From NCBI RefSeq assembly GCF_017874715.1, contig NZ_JAGGLR010000036.1, positions 21,906 to 85,905 of the forward strand: a DNA stretch of 64,000 bases, written 5' to 3'. This DNA is from Streptomyces iranensis. Its GTDB lineage: Bacteria; Actinomycetota; Actinomycetes; Streptomycetales; Streptomycetaceae. Both the position numbers and the translations under genes were made by a program. Shown here piece after piece: positions 26,097 to 35,330 of this stretch. The notes under the pieces are model-generated. The model ran no database searches, had not been told where the DNA came from, and saw nothing but the letters and a program-made list of their open reading frames with translations. How positions within the stretch are numbered: position 1 is the first letter of the stretch; every line of letters starts with the position of its first letter.

Positions 26097-27611
26097 CTAC
26101 GAGGCGTCCTGGCGCCGGGCGTAGTCCGCCTGGGCCGTGTACGCGGTCTCCTCCCGCTCGTCGACGCCCTCGATGCCGCAGACCTTGCGCGCGAGGTCTG
26201 CCATGCTGCCGCTCGGGGACAGCTCGGCGCGCTTCATGGTGAGGGTGCGGATGGCCAGCAGGGGCGTGCCGTTGAAGTTCTCGAAGGTGCTGATGCGGTC
26301 GCCCCAGTCGGACAGGAACAGATCGCGGATCACCCGGCTGATCCTCAGCCGGTCGTGCGGCCTCCCGACCGGTCCCGTCTGCAACGCCTCCAGCCAGGGC
26401 CGCAGTTCGGGCCGCTGCCACTGGCCCTCGGTGGGGAAGATGAGCGAGGCACGACCGGCGAGGTCGATCACCTCGTGGACCATTCCGGCGATGTTCTCGA
26501 GGTAGTACGCCCGCCCGAAGTCGAACATCAGGACGTTCGGCTTGTAGAGGCCGCCTGGGGTGGTGAACCCCTCGTCCTCCGAAGCGATCACATGCGCCCT
26601 GAGCGTCTGGTGGAAGCCGGCGAACCGGGCGATCCGGGTCTGCACCGGCGGCAGCTGGTAGGTGCCGATGTGCTCGGTGATCAGCAGGGTCAGGCCGAGC
26701 ATCAGCTCGGCGCGCACCATCTGCCGGACCAGGGCCTGGTAGTGCAGCCAGTCGAAGACCCGCTGCGGGTACAGCGAGGTGTGCTTCGGGTTGCCGATGT
26801 GGAACACCCGGTCCCAGGGGATGAGCACATCCTCGAACACGATGACGCTGTCCAGTTCGTCACCCTGGGAGGCCAGCGGGTGCTCGACGTCCTCGCCGTC
26901 CCGGACGTTGCTCTCCCGGCAGATGATGGTGACCCCCGGGGTGCTGGGCTTCACCGCCCCGAAGATGATCTGCTCCGGCAGGATGCCGGGGCGGTAGAAG
27001 ACCCCGATGTGGATCCAGTCCCCGAAGGCCGCGCCGGTGCTGATCGCCTTCACGCCCCGTACGGTGATGCCCTCGTCCGAGGTGCCGACCACCTGAAGGG
27101 CCGGGGACTCGGCCTGTGCGGAATCGCGCGAGCGGTCCGTCTGCGGGTCGACGAACGCCGGTGTCGTGTTGAGGTCGCCCTCCCGTGCCACGTTCCAGAA
27201 GTCGATGATGCCCTCGGTGAGGTCCCTCCCGTCGGTGCCGACGGACTGGCTGCTCCAGGGCTCCGGGTCGTCGACGTAGGTCAGCAGGACGTAGTTGTTG
27301 ACGTCCGGGGTGCGCGGGACCGCCCCGGCGCCGAGCTCCCGCAGCACCGTCTCCATGTAGCGCCGCTTGCGCCGCAGGTCGTCCTTGGAGCGGTGCTGGA
27401 ACCACGTCATGGACCGCCGGACGCCCTCCTCGTCCACGAACGTCATGACGTCCTGGAGGTCGGGGCGGTGGTGCAGGTCGTAGAAGTCGGCGAGCTTGCG
27501 GGCGTACGCCCGGGTCGTGGGGTGTGTGGCCACGTTGTCGACGAGCTCGTCGCCCACCCACACCGTGCGGCCGTCGTTCAGCGCCGCCAGGTATTCCTTG
27601 CCTGTACGCAC
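26097..27611 (-). CDS. 4-hydroxyphenylacetate 3-hydroxylase-family FADH2 monooxygenase
   Basis: Large (oxygenase) component of a two-component flavin monooxygenase, 504 aa, acyl-CoA-dehydrogenase-like fold. It hydroxylates phenols with FADH2 and O2. Landmarks: MRTGKEYLAALNDGRTVWVG at the N-terminus (HpaB family), the flavin-contacting region GVKAISTGAAFGDWIHIG, SQGDELDSVIVFEDVLIPWD, and the C-terminal LRISRVIRDLFLSDWGDRI. With the flavin reductase, hydroxyquinol dioxygenase and maleylacetate reductase nearby, a resorcinol, hydroquinone or chlorophenol-type 4-hydroxylase making hydroxyquinol is most likely. It is convergent with the MalT-like regulator and divergent from the next one. Confidence 0.9.
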   Translation of the reverse strand: MRTGKEYLAALNDGRTVWVGDELVDNVATHPTTRAYARKLADFYDLHHRPDLQDVMTFVDEEGVRRSMTWFQHRSKDDLRRKRRYMETVLRELGAGAVPRTPDVNNYVLLTYVDDPEPWSSQSVGTDGRDLTEGIIDFWNVAREGDLNTTPAFVDPQTDRSRDSAQAESPALQVVGTSDEGITVRGVKAISTGAAFGDWIHIGVFYRPGILPEQIIFGAVKPSTPGVTIICRESNVRDGEDVEHPLASQGDELDSVIVFEDVLIPWDRVFHIGNPKHTSLYPQRVFDWLHYQALVRQMVRAELMLGLTLLITEHIGTYQLPPVQTRIARFAGFHQTLRAHVIASEDEGFTTPGGLYKPNVLMFDFGRAYYLENIAGMVHEVIDLAGRASLIFPTEGQWQRPELRPWLEALQTGPVGRPHDRLRISRVIRDLFLSDWGDRISTFENFNGTPLLAIRTLTMKRAELSPSGSMADLARKVCGIEGVDEREETAYTAQADYARRQDAS

Positions 27612-27769
27612 GTCGTGCTCCTCTCCGGGGACAAGAGATCTGGACGGCTCGGAGCATGCGCCGCGGCGGGGTGAGCGGACGGCGCGGCACCGGAAATCAC
27701 CCGGGTGAAAGCGTCCAGCGCGGGGGAACCGGCGTTGAGGGCGATGTGGCCGTGCGGCATGCTGGCCCC

Positions 27770-30625
27770 ATGCGCAGCACAGACCCCGCGGGCGAAGTGG
27801 CCCGGGGGCGCGGGGACCGGGCCGTGGCCGGGCTGCCCCTCAGAGGACGGGACCGCGAGATCGCCGCTGTCCGTGAGGATCTGGAAGCGGTGCTTGCCGG
27901 GCGGGGCGCCCGCGTCGTCGTGGAAGGCGCGCCCGGCGTCGGCAAGAGCCGGCTGCTCGCGGAGCTGGACGGGATGGCGCGCCGGTCCGGCTTCGATGTG
28001 GTGTCCGTACGGGCCGACGAGCTCGACCAGTACGCGGCGGGAGCGGCCCTGCAGTCCGCCCTGCAGCCCTCCGACGGTCCCCACCGGGCCGCCGTGGCCA
28101 CCCACGACCAGCGGCTCCGGCTGCTGGACGGCATCGCGGACGCCCTGGAGACGCGGGCCCAGCGCGCCCCGGTGGCCGTGCTGGTGGACGACGCGCAGTG
28201 GGCCGATCCGGCCACCCTCTTCGTGCTCCGCACCCTGCCCGGACGGCTGGCAGGCTCGCGGATCCTGTGGGTGCTGGCGGTACGGCCGGACGCCGAGCGG
28301 CCGACCGTGGCCACGGTGCGGGAGGACCTCGAGCGCCTCGGAGCCCGATGGCTGCCCCTCGGCCCCCTGCCGCAGCGGGAGCTGGGGCAGATCGCGGCCG
28401 ATGTCCTCGGGGCGACGCCGTCACCCGGTCTGGCCCGTCGTCTGCGAGATGTCGCGGGCAACCCGTTCCTGGCGATCGAACTGGTGCGAGCCTTCGCCGG
28501 TACGGACGCCGTCAAGGTGGAGGCGGGCGTGGCGAGCCTTGTGCACGACTCCATCCCCGCCGGTTTCCGGCGGAGTGTCGCCGCGCGGCTGGACCGGCTC
28601 CCGGAGGATGCCGCGCGCCTGCTCCAGATGGGCTCCGTCCTCGGCCGTGAATTCGACCTCGGCACGGCCGCCCGGATGCTCGGCAGACGGGTCGGCAGCC
28701 TGCTGTCGGGCGTCGAGGCCGCACTGAACGCCGGTCTGCTCTCGGCCGACGGCCCGCGACTCGCCTTCCGCCACGACCTCATGCGGCAGGCCGTCCACGA
28801 GAACCTGCCGCAGGCCGTACGGACCGCTCTGCACCGGGAGGCGGCCGACAGTCTGCGTGGCATCGGGGCCCGGTCGGCCGAGGTGGCCTGGCATGTCGTC
28901 ATGTCGGGCGGCCCGGTCGACGAGGAGGCCGTGACCACGCTGACCACCGCCGTACGGGAACTGTCGGCGTCGGCCCCCGACGCCGCCGCGGACCTGGCTC
29001 AGCGGATCGCCGGACTGCTGCCCCCACAGGACCGGCGCCGCGTCACGCTGCTGACCGACGCCGCCGAGTACCTCGGCCGGACCCGCCGGGTACACGAGGC
29101 CCTCGACCTGGTCGACGCCACCCTGTCGGACCGCCTCGAACCGCCGCGGGAGGCGTGTCTGCGCCTGGTGGCGGCCGAGATCCACCAGGCCGCGGGCGAC
29201 GACACCGCCGCGATGACACACCTCCGGCGGGCTCTGGACCTTCCGGCGCTGCCGACCGATGTGCGCGTCCGGCTGTTGAAGACCAAGGGGACGGGCCATG
29301 TGTACCTCGGGGACATCACCGCCGCCGAGCAGACCGATACCGGGCTGGTCGCGGCCGCCTACCGCGGCGACGATCCGGCCGTCGTCGTCAGCGCCATGGT
29401 GTTCCAGTCGCAGACGTCCTTCTACCGCGGGCGCCTCGCCCGCGCCGTCGAGCTCGCCGAGGAGGCCGCCGGGCGCGCCGGTACGGAGTCCGGCGCGCTC
29501 TATCTGCGGCCCCCGCGGATCCCGGCGCTGTGGCTGGCCATGGCGCTGCTCGCCACCGACCGGCTCGCGGACACCGAGCGGATCCTGCGGGACGGACAGC
29601 GCGAGGCGGAGGCGCTGGGCCTCGGCTGGTCACTTCCGCACTGGCATGCCACCCGTGCCTGCGCCCTCCTCGAACAGGGGGCGCTGGACGACGCGGCCGT
29701 GGAGGCCGAGGCCAGTCTGACGGTGGCGGACGAACTCGAGATCACCCGACCGAACGCGCGGGCCTGGTCCGTGCTGGCACTGGTGGAGATCCGGCGTGGT
29801 GACCTCGCCAGGGCGAGGGACCATCTCCGCGCCGCCGAAGCCGGTCCCGACCCGACCACGCAGCGGTACGGCCGGTGGGTGGCGCTCGCGCGGGCCTGTC
29901 TGGCGGACGCGGAGGGCGGCCTTGACACCCCGGCGGCAGTGGCACTCACGGCCGGCTTCGGGGACCGTGAGCCGACGCGGCTGCTGGCGGTGACGCCGTC
30001 CCACTGGCCCGGGATCGTGCGCATCGCGCTCCGCGGCGGGGACCCGTCGGTCGCGGAGGCCGTGTCCGCCGCCCTGCGCGGCCTGACCGCGCGGGACGAC
30101 AGCCAGCGGATCATCCGGGCGGTCCGCGCCCATGTGGACGGCCTGCTCCACGGCGATCCCCGTGGACTGGAGTCCGCGATCAGCGCCTACCGGAGCGGTG
30201 GCAGACCGCTGGCCCTGGCCGCGGCCTGCGAGGATCTCGGCGAACTCCTGGCCGCTTCCGCCGATACGGCCCCGGCGATCCCGTACCTCGAGGAAGCGGG
30301 TGAGCTGGCGTCGGCCTCAGGAGCCCTGCGCGACCACGAACGGATCAGAGGGCGCCTCCGGCGGCTCGGTGTGCGCACCGGGGCCCCACGGCACCACACC
30401 ACCGGCCCCCCGGGGTGGGGGAACCTGACCCGATCCGAGCGGAGACTGATCCCGCTCGTGGTGGACGGACTCACCAACCGGGCCATCGCCGACCGGCTCT
30501 ATGTGTCCATTCACACCGTCAACACCCACATGAGGCACATCTTCACCAAGCTCGGCATCAACACGCGCGTCGAACTGACCCGGCTGGCGCTCGAACGGGG
30601 TGGCATCGCCGACGGGGCGTCCTGA
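27770..30625 (+). CDS. large AAA-type LuxR-family regulator
   Basis: A 951-aa LuxR-type regulator. After the ATG at 27770 comes LPLRGRDREIAAVREDLEAV, then Walker A VEGAPGVGKS (51-60) and Walker B VAVLVDDAQWADP, a long TPR-like region, and the C-terminal helix-turn-helix LTRSERRLIPLVVDGLTNRA with SIHTVNTHMRHIFTKLGINT. The frame is open 82 codons further upstream but that stretch overlaps the divergent oxygenase gene, so the later ATG is preferred. Divergent from the monooxygenase with a 158-bp gap, which is the natural place for its operator. It is the third giant regulator in this catabolic island. Confidence 0.88.
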   Translation: MRSTDPAGEVARGRGDRAVAGLPLRGRDREIAAVREDLEAVLAGRGARVVVEGAPGVGKSRLLAELDGMARRSGFDVVSVRADELDQYAAGAALQSALQPSDGPHRAAVATHDQRLRLLDGIADALETRAQRAPVAVLVDDAQWADPATLFVLRTLPGRLAGSRILWVLAVRPDAERPTVATVREDLERLGARWLPLGPLPQRELGQIAADVLGATPSPGLARRLRDVAGNPFLAIELVRAFAGTDAVKVEAGVASLVHDSIPAGFRRSVAARLDRLPEDAARLLQMGSVLGREFDLGTAARMLGRRVGSLLSGVEAALNAGLLSADGPRLAFRHDLMRQAVHENLPQAVRTALHREAADSLRGIGARSAEVAWHVVMSGGPVDEEAVTTLTTAVRELSASAPDAAADLAQRIAGLLPPQDRRRVTLLTDAAEYLGRTRRVHEALDLVDATLSDRLEPPREACLRLVAAEIHQAAGDDTAAMTHLRRALDLPALPTDVRVRLLKTKGTGHVYLGDITAAEQTDTGLVAAAYRGDDPAVVVSAMVFQSQTSFYRGRLARAVELAEEAAGRAGTESGALYLRPPRIPALWLAMALLATDRLADTERILRDGQREAEALGLGWSLPHWHATRACALLEQGALDDAAVEAEASLTVADELEITRPNARAWSVLALVEIRRGDLARARDHLRAAEAGPDPTTQRYGRWVALARACLADAEGGLDTPAAVALTAGFGDREPTRLLAVTPSHWPGIVRIALRGGDPSVAEAVSAALRGLTARDDSQRIIRAVRAHVDGLLHGDPRGLESAISAYRSGGRPLALAAACEDLGELLAASADTAPAIPYLEEAGELASASGALRDHERIRGRLRRLGVRTGAPRHHTTGPPGWGNLTRSERRLIPLVVDGLTNRAIADRLYVSIHTVNTHMRHIFTKLGINTRVELTRLALERGGIADGAS

Positions 30626-30629
30626 ACGC

Positions 30630-31109
30630 TCACTCCGCAGCGGCACGGCGCAGCAGCGGGGTGAGGCGGTGCGGCACCAGCTCGCGCATGGCCAGGGCCG
30701 TCGTCGTGCGCTCGATGCCGGGAACGGCGAGGATCTGCCCTGCGATCCGGTACAGATCCTCCGCGTCCACGGCGACCACCCGTACGAGCAGATCCGTCTC
30801 GCCGCTGAGGCCGAAGACCTCCACGACTTCGGCGATGCCCGCCAGTGCCTCGGACACCTCGGCCAGCCGGCGCTGATCGACCCGCGCGGTGACGAACGCG
30901 GTGAGCGGATGGCCCAGCGCGTTCGGGGTGATCCGCCGTTCGAAGGAGCCCAGCGCGCCGCCCTGCTCCATTCTGGCCACCCGCGCCTGGACCGTGTTGC
31001 GGGACAACCCCAGCTGCTCGGCCAGGGCGACGACGGTGGCCCGTGGCTGGGCGGCGAGGGCGAGCAGGATCCGCGCGTCGGTGGCGTCCACCCCTCGCTC
31101 ACTGTTCAT
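30630..31109 (-). CDS. Lrp/AsnC-family regulator
   Basis: A 159-aa feast/famine regulator. Helix-turn-helix: ATDARILLALAAQPRATVVA with LAEQLGLSRNTVQARVARME; the RAM ligand-binding domain follows (VTARVDQRRLAEVSEALAGI; EVFGLSGETDLLVRVVAVDA). ATG at 31109 is chosen; a TTG nine bases upstream is possible. It is convergent with the large LuxR gene (four bases apart) and divergent from the pyruvate-dehydrogenase-like gene, which it probably controls in response to an amino or oxo acid. Confidence 0.9.
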   Translation of the reverse strand: MNSERGVDATDARILLALAAQPRATVVALAEQLGLSRNTVQARVARMEQGGALGSFERRITPNALGHPLTAFVTARVDQRRLAEVSEALAGIAEVVEVFGLSGETDLLVRVVAVDAEDLYRIAGQILAVPGIERTTTALAMRELVPHRLTPLLRRAAAE

Positions 31110-31140
31110 AGTGCTCAATCGACGTCCCTCATTCGACCCG

Positions 31141-31159
31141 GAGCATGAGCAGAATGCTC
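31141..31159. promoter_or_regulatory. inverted repeat in the lrp / E1-like divergent promoter
   Basis: GAGCAT-N7-ATGCTC is a perfect six-base inverted repeat in the 150-bp divergent gap. The related hexamers GTGCTC (31111-31116, overlapping the regulator's 5' end) and GAGCAC (31210-31215) flank it, so several half-sites are spread as in Lrp-type operators. The 31160-31235 stretch is locally AT-rich and is the likely promoter. Confidence 0.5.
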
Positions 31160-31259
31160 AACGAAAGAGAAGCATCTTGTGCAGTTGAAGAGCTATCTGT
31201 CTACTGACGGAGCACAAAATCATTTTCCCACGGCGTGGTGCGGATAGCGGAGGCGGTCG

Positions 31260-33614
31260 GTGATGGTCCTGGACCCGGAGCTGAGAGCGATCGGCGGTAA
31301 CGGCTCGGGCCGTGCCCGGACGGAGGAGCTCGCCGTGCTGGAGGCGGTCGGGCAGCGGGTGCTGTGGCTGTCCACCGCGATCATCGACCATGCCAACCGG
31401 GTGCGGCCGAACCCCTCGGGGCTGAAGGTCGGCGGTCACCAGGCGTCCAGCGCCTCGATGTCCTCGATCATGACGGCGCTGTGGTTCCACGCGCTCAACC
31501 CTGAGGACCGGGTGTCGGTCAAACCCCATGCCTCACCCGTGCTGCACGCCATCAACTACCTGCTGGGCGAGCTGGACGAGTCCTACCTGACCACCCTGCG
31601 CGCCTTCGGCGGCCTGCAGAGCTACCCCAGCCGGGCCAAGGACCCCGACCCGGTCGACTACTCCACCGGCTCGGTCGGCATCGGCGCCACCGCCCCCCTG
31701 TGGGGCGCCCTCGCACGGCGCTATGTGGAGGGCCGCTTCGGCGGGGCGGGGAGAGGACGGCAGTACTCCCTGCTGGGCGACGCGGAGCTGGACGAGGGCG
31801 CGATCTGGGAGGCGATCCAGGACCCGATGGTGCCCAGCCTGGGCGAGGCGGTGTGGGTCGTCGACCTGAACCGGCAGTCCCTGGACCGGGTCGTCCCCGG
31901 CATCGCCGCGGACCGGCTGCAGGGCATGTTCGCCGCGGCCGGCTGGCAGGTCATCAGCCTCAAGTACGGGCACGCGCTGCGGGAGTTGTTCGCGCGGCCG
32001 GGCGGCGAGGCCCTGCACGCCCGTATCGACGCCATGGACAACCCCGAGTACCAGCGCCTGCTGCGCTGCTCCGCCGACGAGTTGCGCGAGCGCCTGCCCG
32101 GCAGCGGCTCCACCGCCGGGCCGATCGCGGACCTGATCGCCCCCCTGGACGACGCCTCGCTGCTGGCGGCGCTGCGCAACCTGGGAGGGCACGACATCGG
32201 CGCGCTGATGGACGCGTTCGACAGCGTCGACGACACCCGACCGACCGTCATCTTCGCGTACACGGTGAAGGGCTACGGGCTGCCCACCGAGGGCCATCCG
32301 CAGAACCACTCCTCCCTGCTGACCGCCGACCAGATGAGGACCCTGGCCGACCGCCTGGGAACGGACCCCGACCGGCCGTGGGCGGCCTTCGCCGCCGGAT
32401 CGCCGGAAGCGGCCCGGTGCGCGGCGGCCGCCGGGCGGCTGCGCCGCCCCGGACACGCGTCGCGGCAGGCCCCCGAGGTCCCCGCCGACCTCGCCCGCCC
32501 GGCACCGACCGGCTCCGGCAACACCCAGCAGGCCCTCGGACGCGTCCTGCTGGACCTCACCCGGCGGGCGCCGGAGGCGGCCGCCCGGATCGTGACCGTC
32601 AGCCCGGACGTCAGCTCCACCACCAACCTCGGCGGCTGGCTCAACAAGGTCGGTGTGTGGTCGCCGACCGAGCGCCCCAACTGGTTCGCCGATGACGCCG
32701 AGACGATCCTGCACTGGCGGGAGCGGCCCACCGGCCAGCATGTGGAGCTGGGCATCGCGGAGACCAACCTGGTCGGCCTGCTCGGCGAGCTGGGTGCCAC
32801 CTGGAGCCGCTGGGGCCAGCCGCTGCTGCCCATCGGCGTCGTCTACGACCCCTTCGTCAACCGGGCCCTGGAGCCGTGGTCGTTCGGCATCTACGCGGGC
32901 GGCCAGTCGATCCTGATCGGCACGCCGTCCGGGGTCACGCTCGCCCCGGAGGGCGGCGCCCACCAGTCGATCACCACACCCTCACTGGGCATCGAACAGC
33001 CCGGCTGCGTCACCTTCGAGCCCGCGTTCGCGATCGACACCGAATGGTGTCTGCTGGCCGCACTGGGCAACCTCGGTCGGCCGGACGGGAGTTCGGCCTA
33101 TCTTCGGCTGTCCACCCGGCCCGTCGACCAGTCCGCGGCCGACGTGCCCGGCGACCCGGCCGCCCGCGAGCGCCGCCGCCGGCAGGTGACCGCGGGAGCG
33201 TACCGGCTGCGCCGTCACGAGAGGCCCGTGGTGACCCTCGCCGCGATGGGCGCCCTGATCCCGGAGGCCCTGGCCGCCGCCGACCGGCTCGCCGCCCTCG
33301 GCCACGGCGCCGACGTGGTCTGTGTGACCAGCCCGGACCTGCTCTTCCGCGCGCTTCAGGCCCGCCGCGGCCTGTCGCAGGACCCGAGCTGGATCCTCGA
33401 CCAGGTCTTCCCCGCCGACCGGGCCACACCGCTGGTCACCGTGCTGGACGGCCATCCGCACACGCTGGCCTTCCTGAGCACGGTCCAGAACACGCCGGTC
33501 ACCACCCTCGGTGTGTCGCGGTTCGGCCAGAGCGGTGCGATCGAGGACGTCCACCGCTACCACGGCATCGACACGGACAGCATCGTCACCGCCGCGCTGG
33601 ACCTCGTCGACTGA
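31260..33614 (+). CDS. pyruvate dehydrogenase E1-like / transketolase-family ThDP enzyme
   Basis: A 784-aa thiamine-diphosphate enzyme related to homodimeric pyruvate dehydrogenase E1 (AceE, ~900 aa) and transketolase. N-terminal region with GGHQASSASMSSIMTALWFH, ThDP motif YSLLGDAELDEGAIWEAIQD ending in VWVVDLNRQSLDR, FAYTVKGYGLPTEGHPQNHS, then the pyrimidine-binding domain (VELGIAETNLVGLLGELG) and the transketolase C-terminal domain. GGAGG at 31249-31253 precedes GTG 31260; ATG 31263 is equally possible. No E2 or E3 gene is near, so it may act alone as an oxo-acid decarboxylase/transketolase or borrow the housekeeping complex. Likely under the divergent Lrp regulator. Confidence 0.88.
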   Translation: MMVLDPELRAIGGNGSGRARTEELAVLEAVGQRVLWLSTAIIDHANRVRPNPSGLKVGGHQASSASMSSIMTALWFHALNPEDRVSVKPHASPVLHAINYLLGELDESYLTTLRAFGGLQSYPSRAKDPDPVDYSTGSVGIGATAPLWGALARRYVEGRFGGAGRGRQYSLLGDAELDEGAIWEAIQDPMVPSLGEAVWVVDLNRQSLDRVVPGIAADRLQGMFAAAGWQVISLKYGHALRELFARPGGEALHARIDAMDNPEYQRLLRCSADELRERLPGSGSTAGPIADLIAPLDDASLLAALRNLGGHDIGALMDAFDSVDDTRPTVIFAYTVKGYGLPTEGHPQNHSSLLTADQMRTLADRLGTDPDRPWAAFAAGSPEAARCAAAAGRLRRPGHASRQAPEVPADLARPAPTGSGNTQQALGRVLLDLTRRAPEAAARIVTVSPDVSSTTNLGGWLNKVGVWSPTERPNWFADDAETILHWRERPTGQHVELGIAETNLVGLLGELGATWSRWGQPLLPIGVVYDPFVNRALEPWSFGIYAGGQSILIGTPSGVTLAPEGGAHQSITTPSLGIEQPGCVTFEPAFAIDTEWCLLAALGNLGRPDGSSAYLRLSTRPVDQSAADVPGDPAARERRRRQVTAGAYRLRRHERPVVTLAAMGALIPEALAAADRLAALGHGADVVCVTSPDLLFRALQARRGLSQDPSWILDQVFPADRATPLVTVLDGHPHTLAFLSTVQNTPVTTLGVSRFGQSGAIEDVHRYHGIDTDSIVTAALDLVD

Positions 33615-33622
33615 AGGCGGGG

Positions 33623-34942
33623 TCAGTCCGTCCGGGCCTCGGCGGTGCCGAGGCCCGTGGACTGCCGGTCGGGTGCGGGCTCCGCACGGACGACCGGGTG
33701 GCCGAGCGCGGGCATGTGGTGGGGGAACCCGATCCGGAGGAGGGCCGCCGCGACAGCGGAGGCCAGCACGACCACCGCCGCGAGGAGCAGGGCCTGGTGG
33801 TACCCGTGGCGCAGCAGCGGGGTGGCGACCAGTGGGCCGAGGATCTGGCCCACCGAGTATCCGGCCGTCAGCAGCGCGACCGCGCGGGGGAAGCGCAGAT
33901 GCGCGCCGGTCGCGAGCGCGAGGGTGCTGACGCCGATGAACGTGGCGCCGAAGAGCACCGCGGAGATCAGCGCCGCGGCGACGCCCCCGATCAGCGCGGG
34001 CAGGGCGATGCCGACGGCCTGGACGCCCAGCGCGGCCAGCAGGAGGCTGGGGCGGGACCAGCGCCGCCCCAGCCCCGCCCACAGCGCGGAGGACGGAATG
34101 GCCGCGAGGCCCACCAGCACCCAGGCACCGCCGCCGATCCAGCCGGGGGAACTCTGCTCGATGGCCGCCACCAGGAAGGTACCGGCGATGATGTAGCCGA
34201 CGCCCTCCAGCGTGTACGAGGCGAAGAGCGCGGTGAACCAGCGATGGGTGCGCGGGCCGCTCGCCCGCCGTTCCGCTGCGGGCCGGGAAGTGACGGGCCG
34301 GGAAGTGGCGGGCCGGGAAGTGGCGGGCACCGACGCGGGCGCGGGTTCCGGCCGCAGGAACCACGCGGGAAGGGCGAGCAGCGCGCTCAGTCCGGCGGAG
34401 GCCCACCACGCGGCCTGCCAGTCCGCGATGGTGCGCAGGGCGAGGACGAGCGATCCGGACAGGGCGATACCGGCTCCGACGCCGCCGAAGGCCCACCCGG
34501 GCAAGTGGGCGGGATGGTCGCGCAGATGGCTGAGCAGCGAGCTGACGGCGATGACGAAGATCACCGCACTGACCACTCCCGCGCACAGCCGGAGCAGCAG
34601 CCATGCACCGGTGGCGTGGGTCAGTGGCATCGCGGCCAGGGACACCGCCAGCACCACCAGACAACTCCGCAGCACGGCGGGGGAGCGCATCAGACGCGGC
34701 AGGAAGGTTCCGGCGAGCGCGCCGATCAGATACCCGACATAGTTGGCGGTGGCGAGATTCGCACCCGTCGCCGCGGACAGCCCGGCCTGAGTGTGCATCA
34801 GGGGAAGAATCGGCGTGTAGACGAAACGGCCGACACCCATGCCCGCCCCCAGCGCGGCGGCCGCCTGCGCGACATGGGTCCAGGGCGAGTGGCGGACGCT
34901 CCAGGAGCCGGTGGCGTGGGGGCGCGGAGCTGCTGCGGTCAC
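33623..34942 (-). CDS. MFS transporter, YbfB/YjiJ type
   Basis: A 439-aa major-facilitator protein with about twelve hydrophobic segments. The N-terminal half has VGRFVYTPILPLMHTQAGLS and GYLIGALAG typical of the YbfB/YjiJ group. The cytoplasmic loop between the two halves contains a short degenerate repeat (PATSRPATSRPVTSRPA). Convergent with the E1-like gene, nine bases apart. Substrate unknown; homologues are putative sugar, amino-acid or drug exporters. Confidence 0.87.
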   Translation of the reverse strand: MTAAAPRPHATGSWSVRHSPWTHVAQAAAALGAGMGVGRFVYTPILPLMHTQAGLSAATGANLATANYVGYLIGALAGTFLPRLMRSPAVLRSCLVVLAVSLAAMPLTHATGAWLLLRLCAGVVSAVIFVIAVSSLLSHLRDHPAHLPGWAFGGVGAGIALSGSLVLALRTIADWQAAWWASAGLSALLALPAWFLRPEPAPASVPATSRPATSRPVTSRPAAERRASGPRTHRWFTALFASYTLEGVGYIIAGTFLVAAIEQSSPGWIGGGAWVLVGLAAIPSSALWAGLGRRWSRPSLLLAALGVQAVGIALPALIGGVAAALISAVLFGATFIGVSTLALATGAHLRFPRAVALLTAGYSVGQILGPLVATPLLRHGYHQALLLAAVVVLASAVAAALLRIGFPHHMPALGHPVVRAEPAPDRQSTGLGTAEARTD

Positions 34943-35038
34943 GATGTGGTCCTCGACGGTTTCGCGGTACGGAAGCCTGGGGGGCGTTACGCTCCCATGG
35001 CCTCAGACTGCGCCCGCCGCCAGGGCGAATGCCACGAT

Positions 35039-35183
35039 CGGCTTCCTCCCTCCTGGTAGGCCCGGCCTCTTACGGGCACCACGCACGCGGAGGTGCGGAC
35101 CCTCCTCTCCCCGGCCTCGATGCCTCGGACGGACCGGCCTGACCAGGGCATCGCTGCGACCGGCTTCCTCCCGTCTGGTAGGC
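35039..35183 (+). repeat. pair of 23-bp direct repeats in the 34943-35330 non-coding region
   Basis: CGGCTTCCTCCCTCCTGGTAG followed by GC at 35039-35061 recurs with two mismatches at 35161-35183, 122 bp apart. The 388-bp intergenic region between the MFS and SDR genes otherwise holds no convincing gene. The repeats may be a small duplication scar or binding sites; the TetR-type operator at 35249 is separate. Confidence 0.6.
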
Positions 35184-35248
35184 GCCGGCTCCCACCGCAG
35201 GTCACAGCCGTGCGGGGGCGGTGGGGCGCGCTCGCTGTTCCTGGATGT

Positions 35249-35268
35249 TTGTCGACCGGTCGTCTATG
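35249..35268. promoter_or_regulatory. TetR-type operator upstream of the SDR gene
   Basis: GTCGACCGGTCGTC with a 10-bp perfect palindrome CGACCGGTCG (35253-35262), 63 bases before the SDR start. It matches the operator next to the tetR gene at 38.4 kb (GTCGATCGGTCGTATAC) at 16 of 20 aligned positions, which suggests the same repressor binds both. Confidence 0.65.
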
Positions 35269-35330
35269 TTCATGGAAGGGCCGGTGATCAGCGCCGGTCC
35301 GGACACCCCACCCCACTGGAGACAGTCACC

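Noticed and set aside
32876..35059. 727-codon plus-strand frame running across the E1-like gene end and opposite the MFS transporter
   Set aside because: Overlaps two well-supported genes in other frames and has shadow composition (Gln/Asp/Arg-rich).
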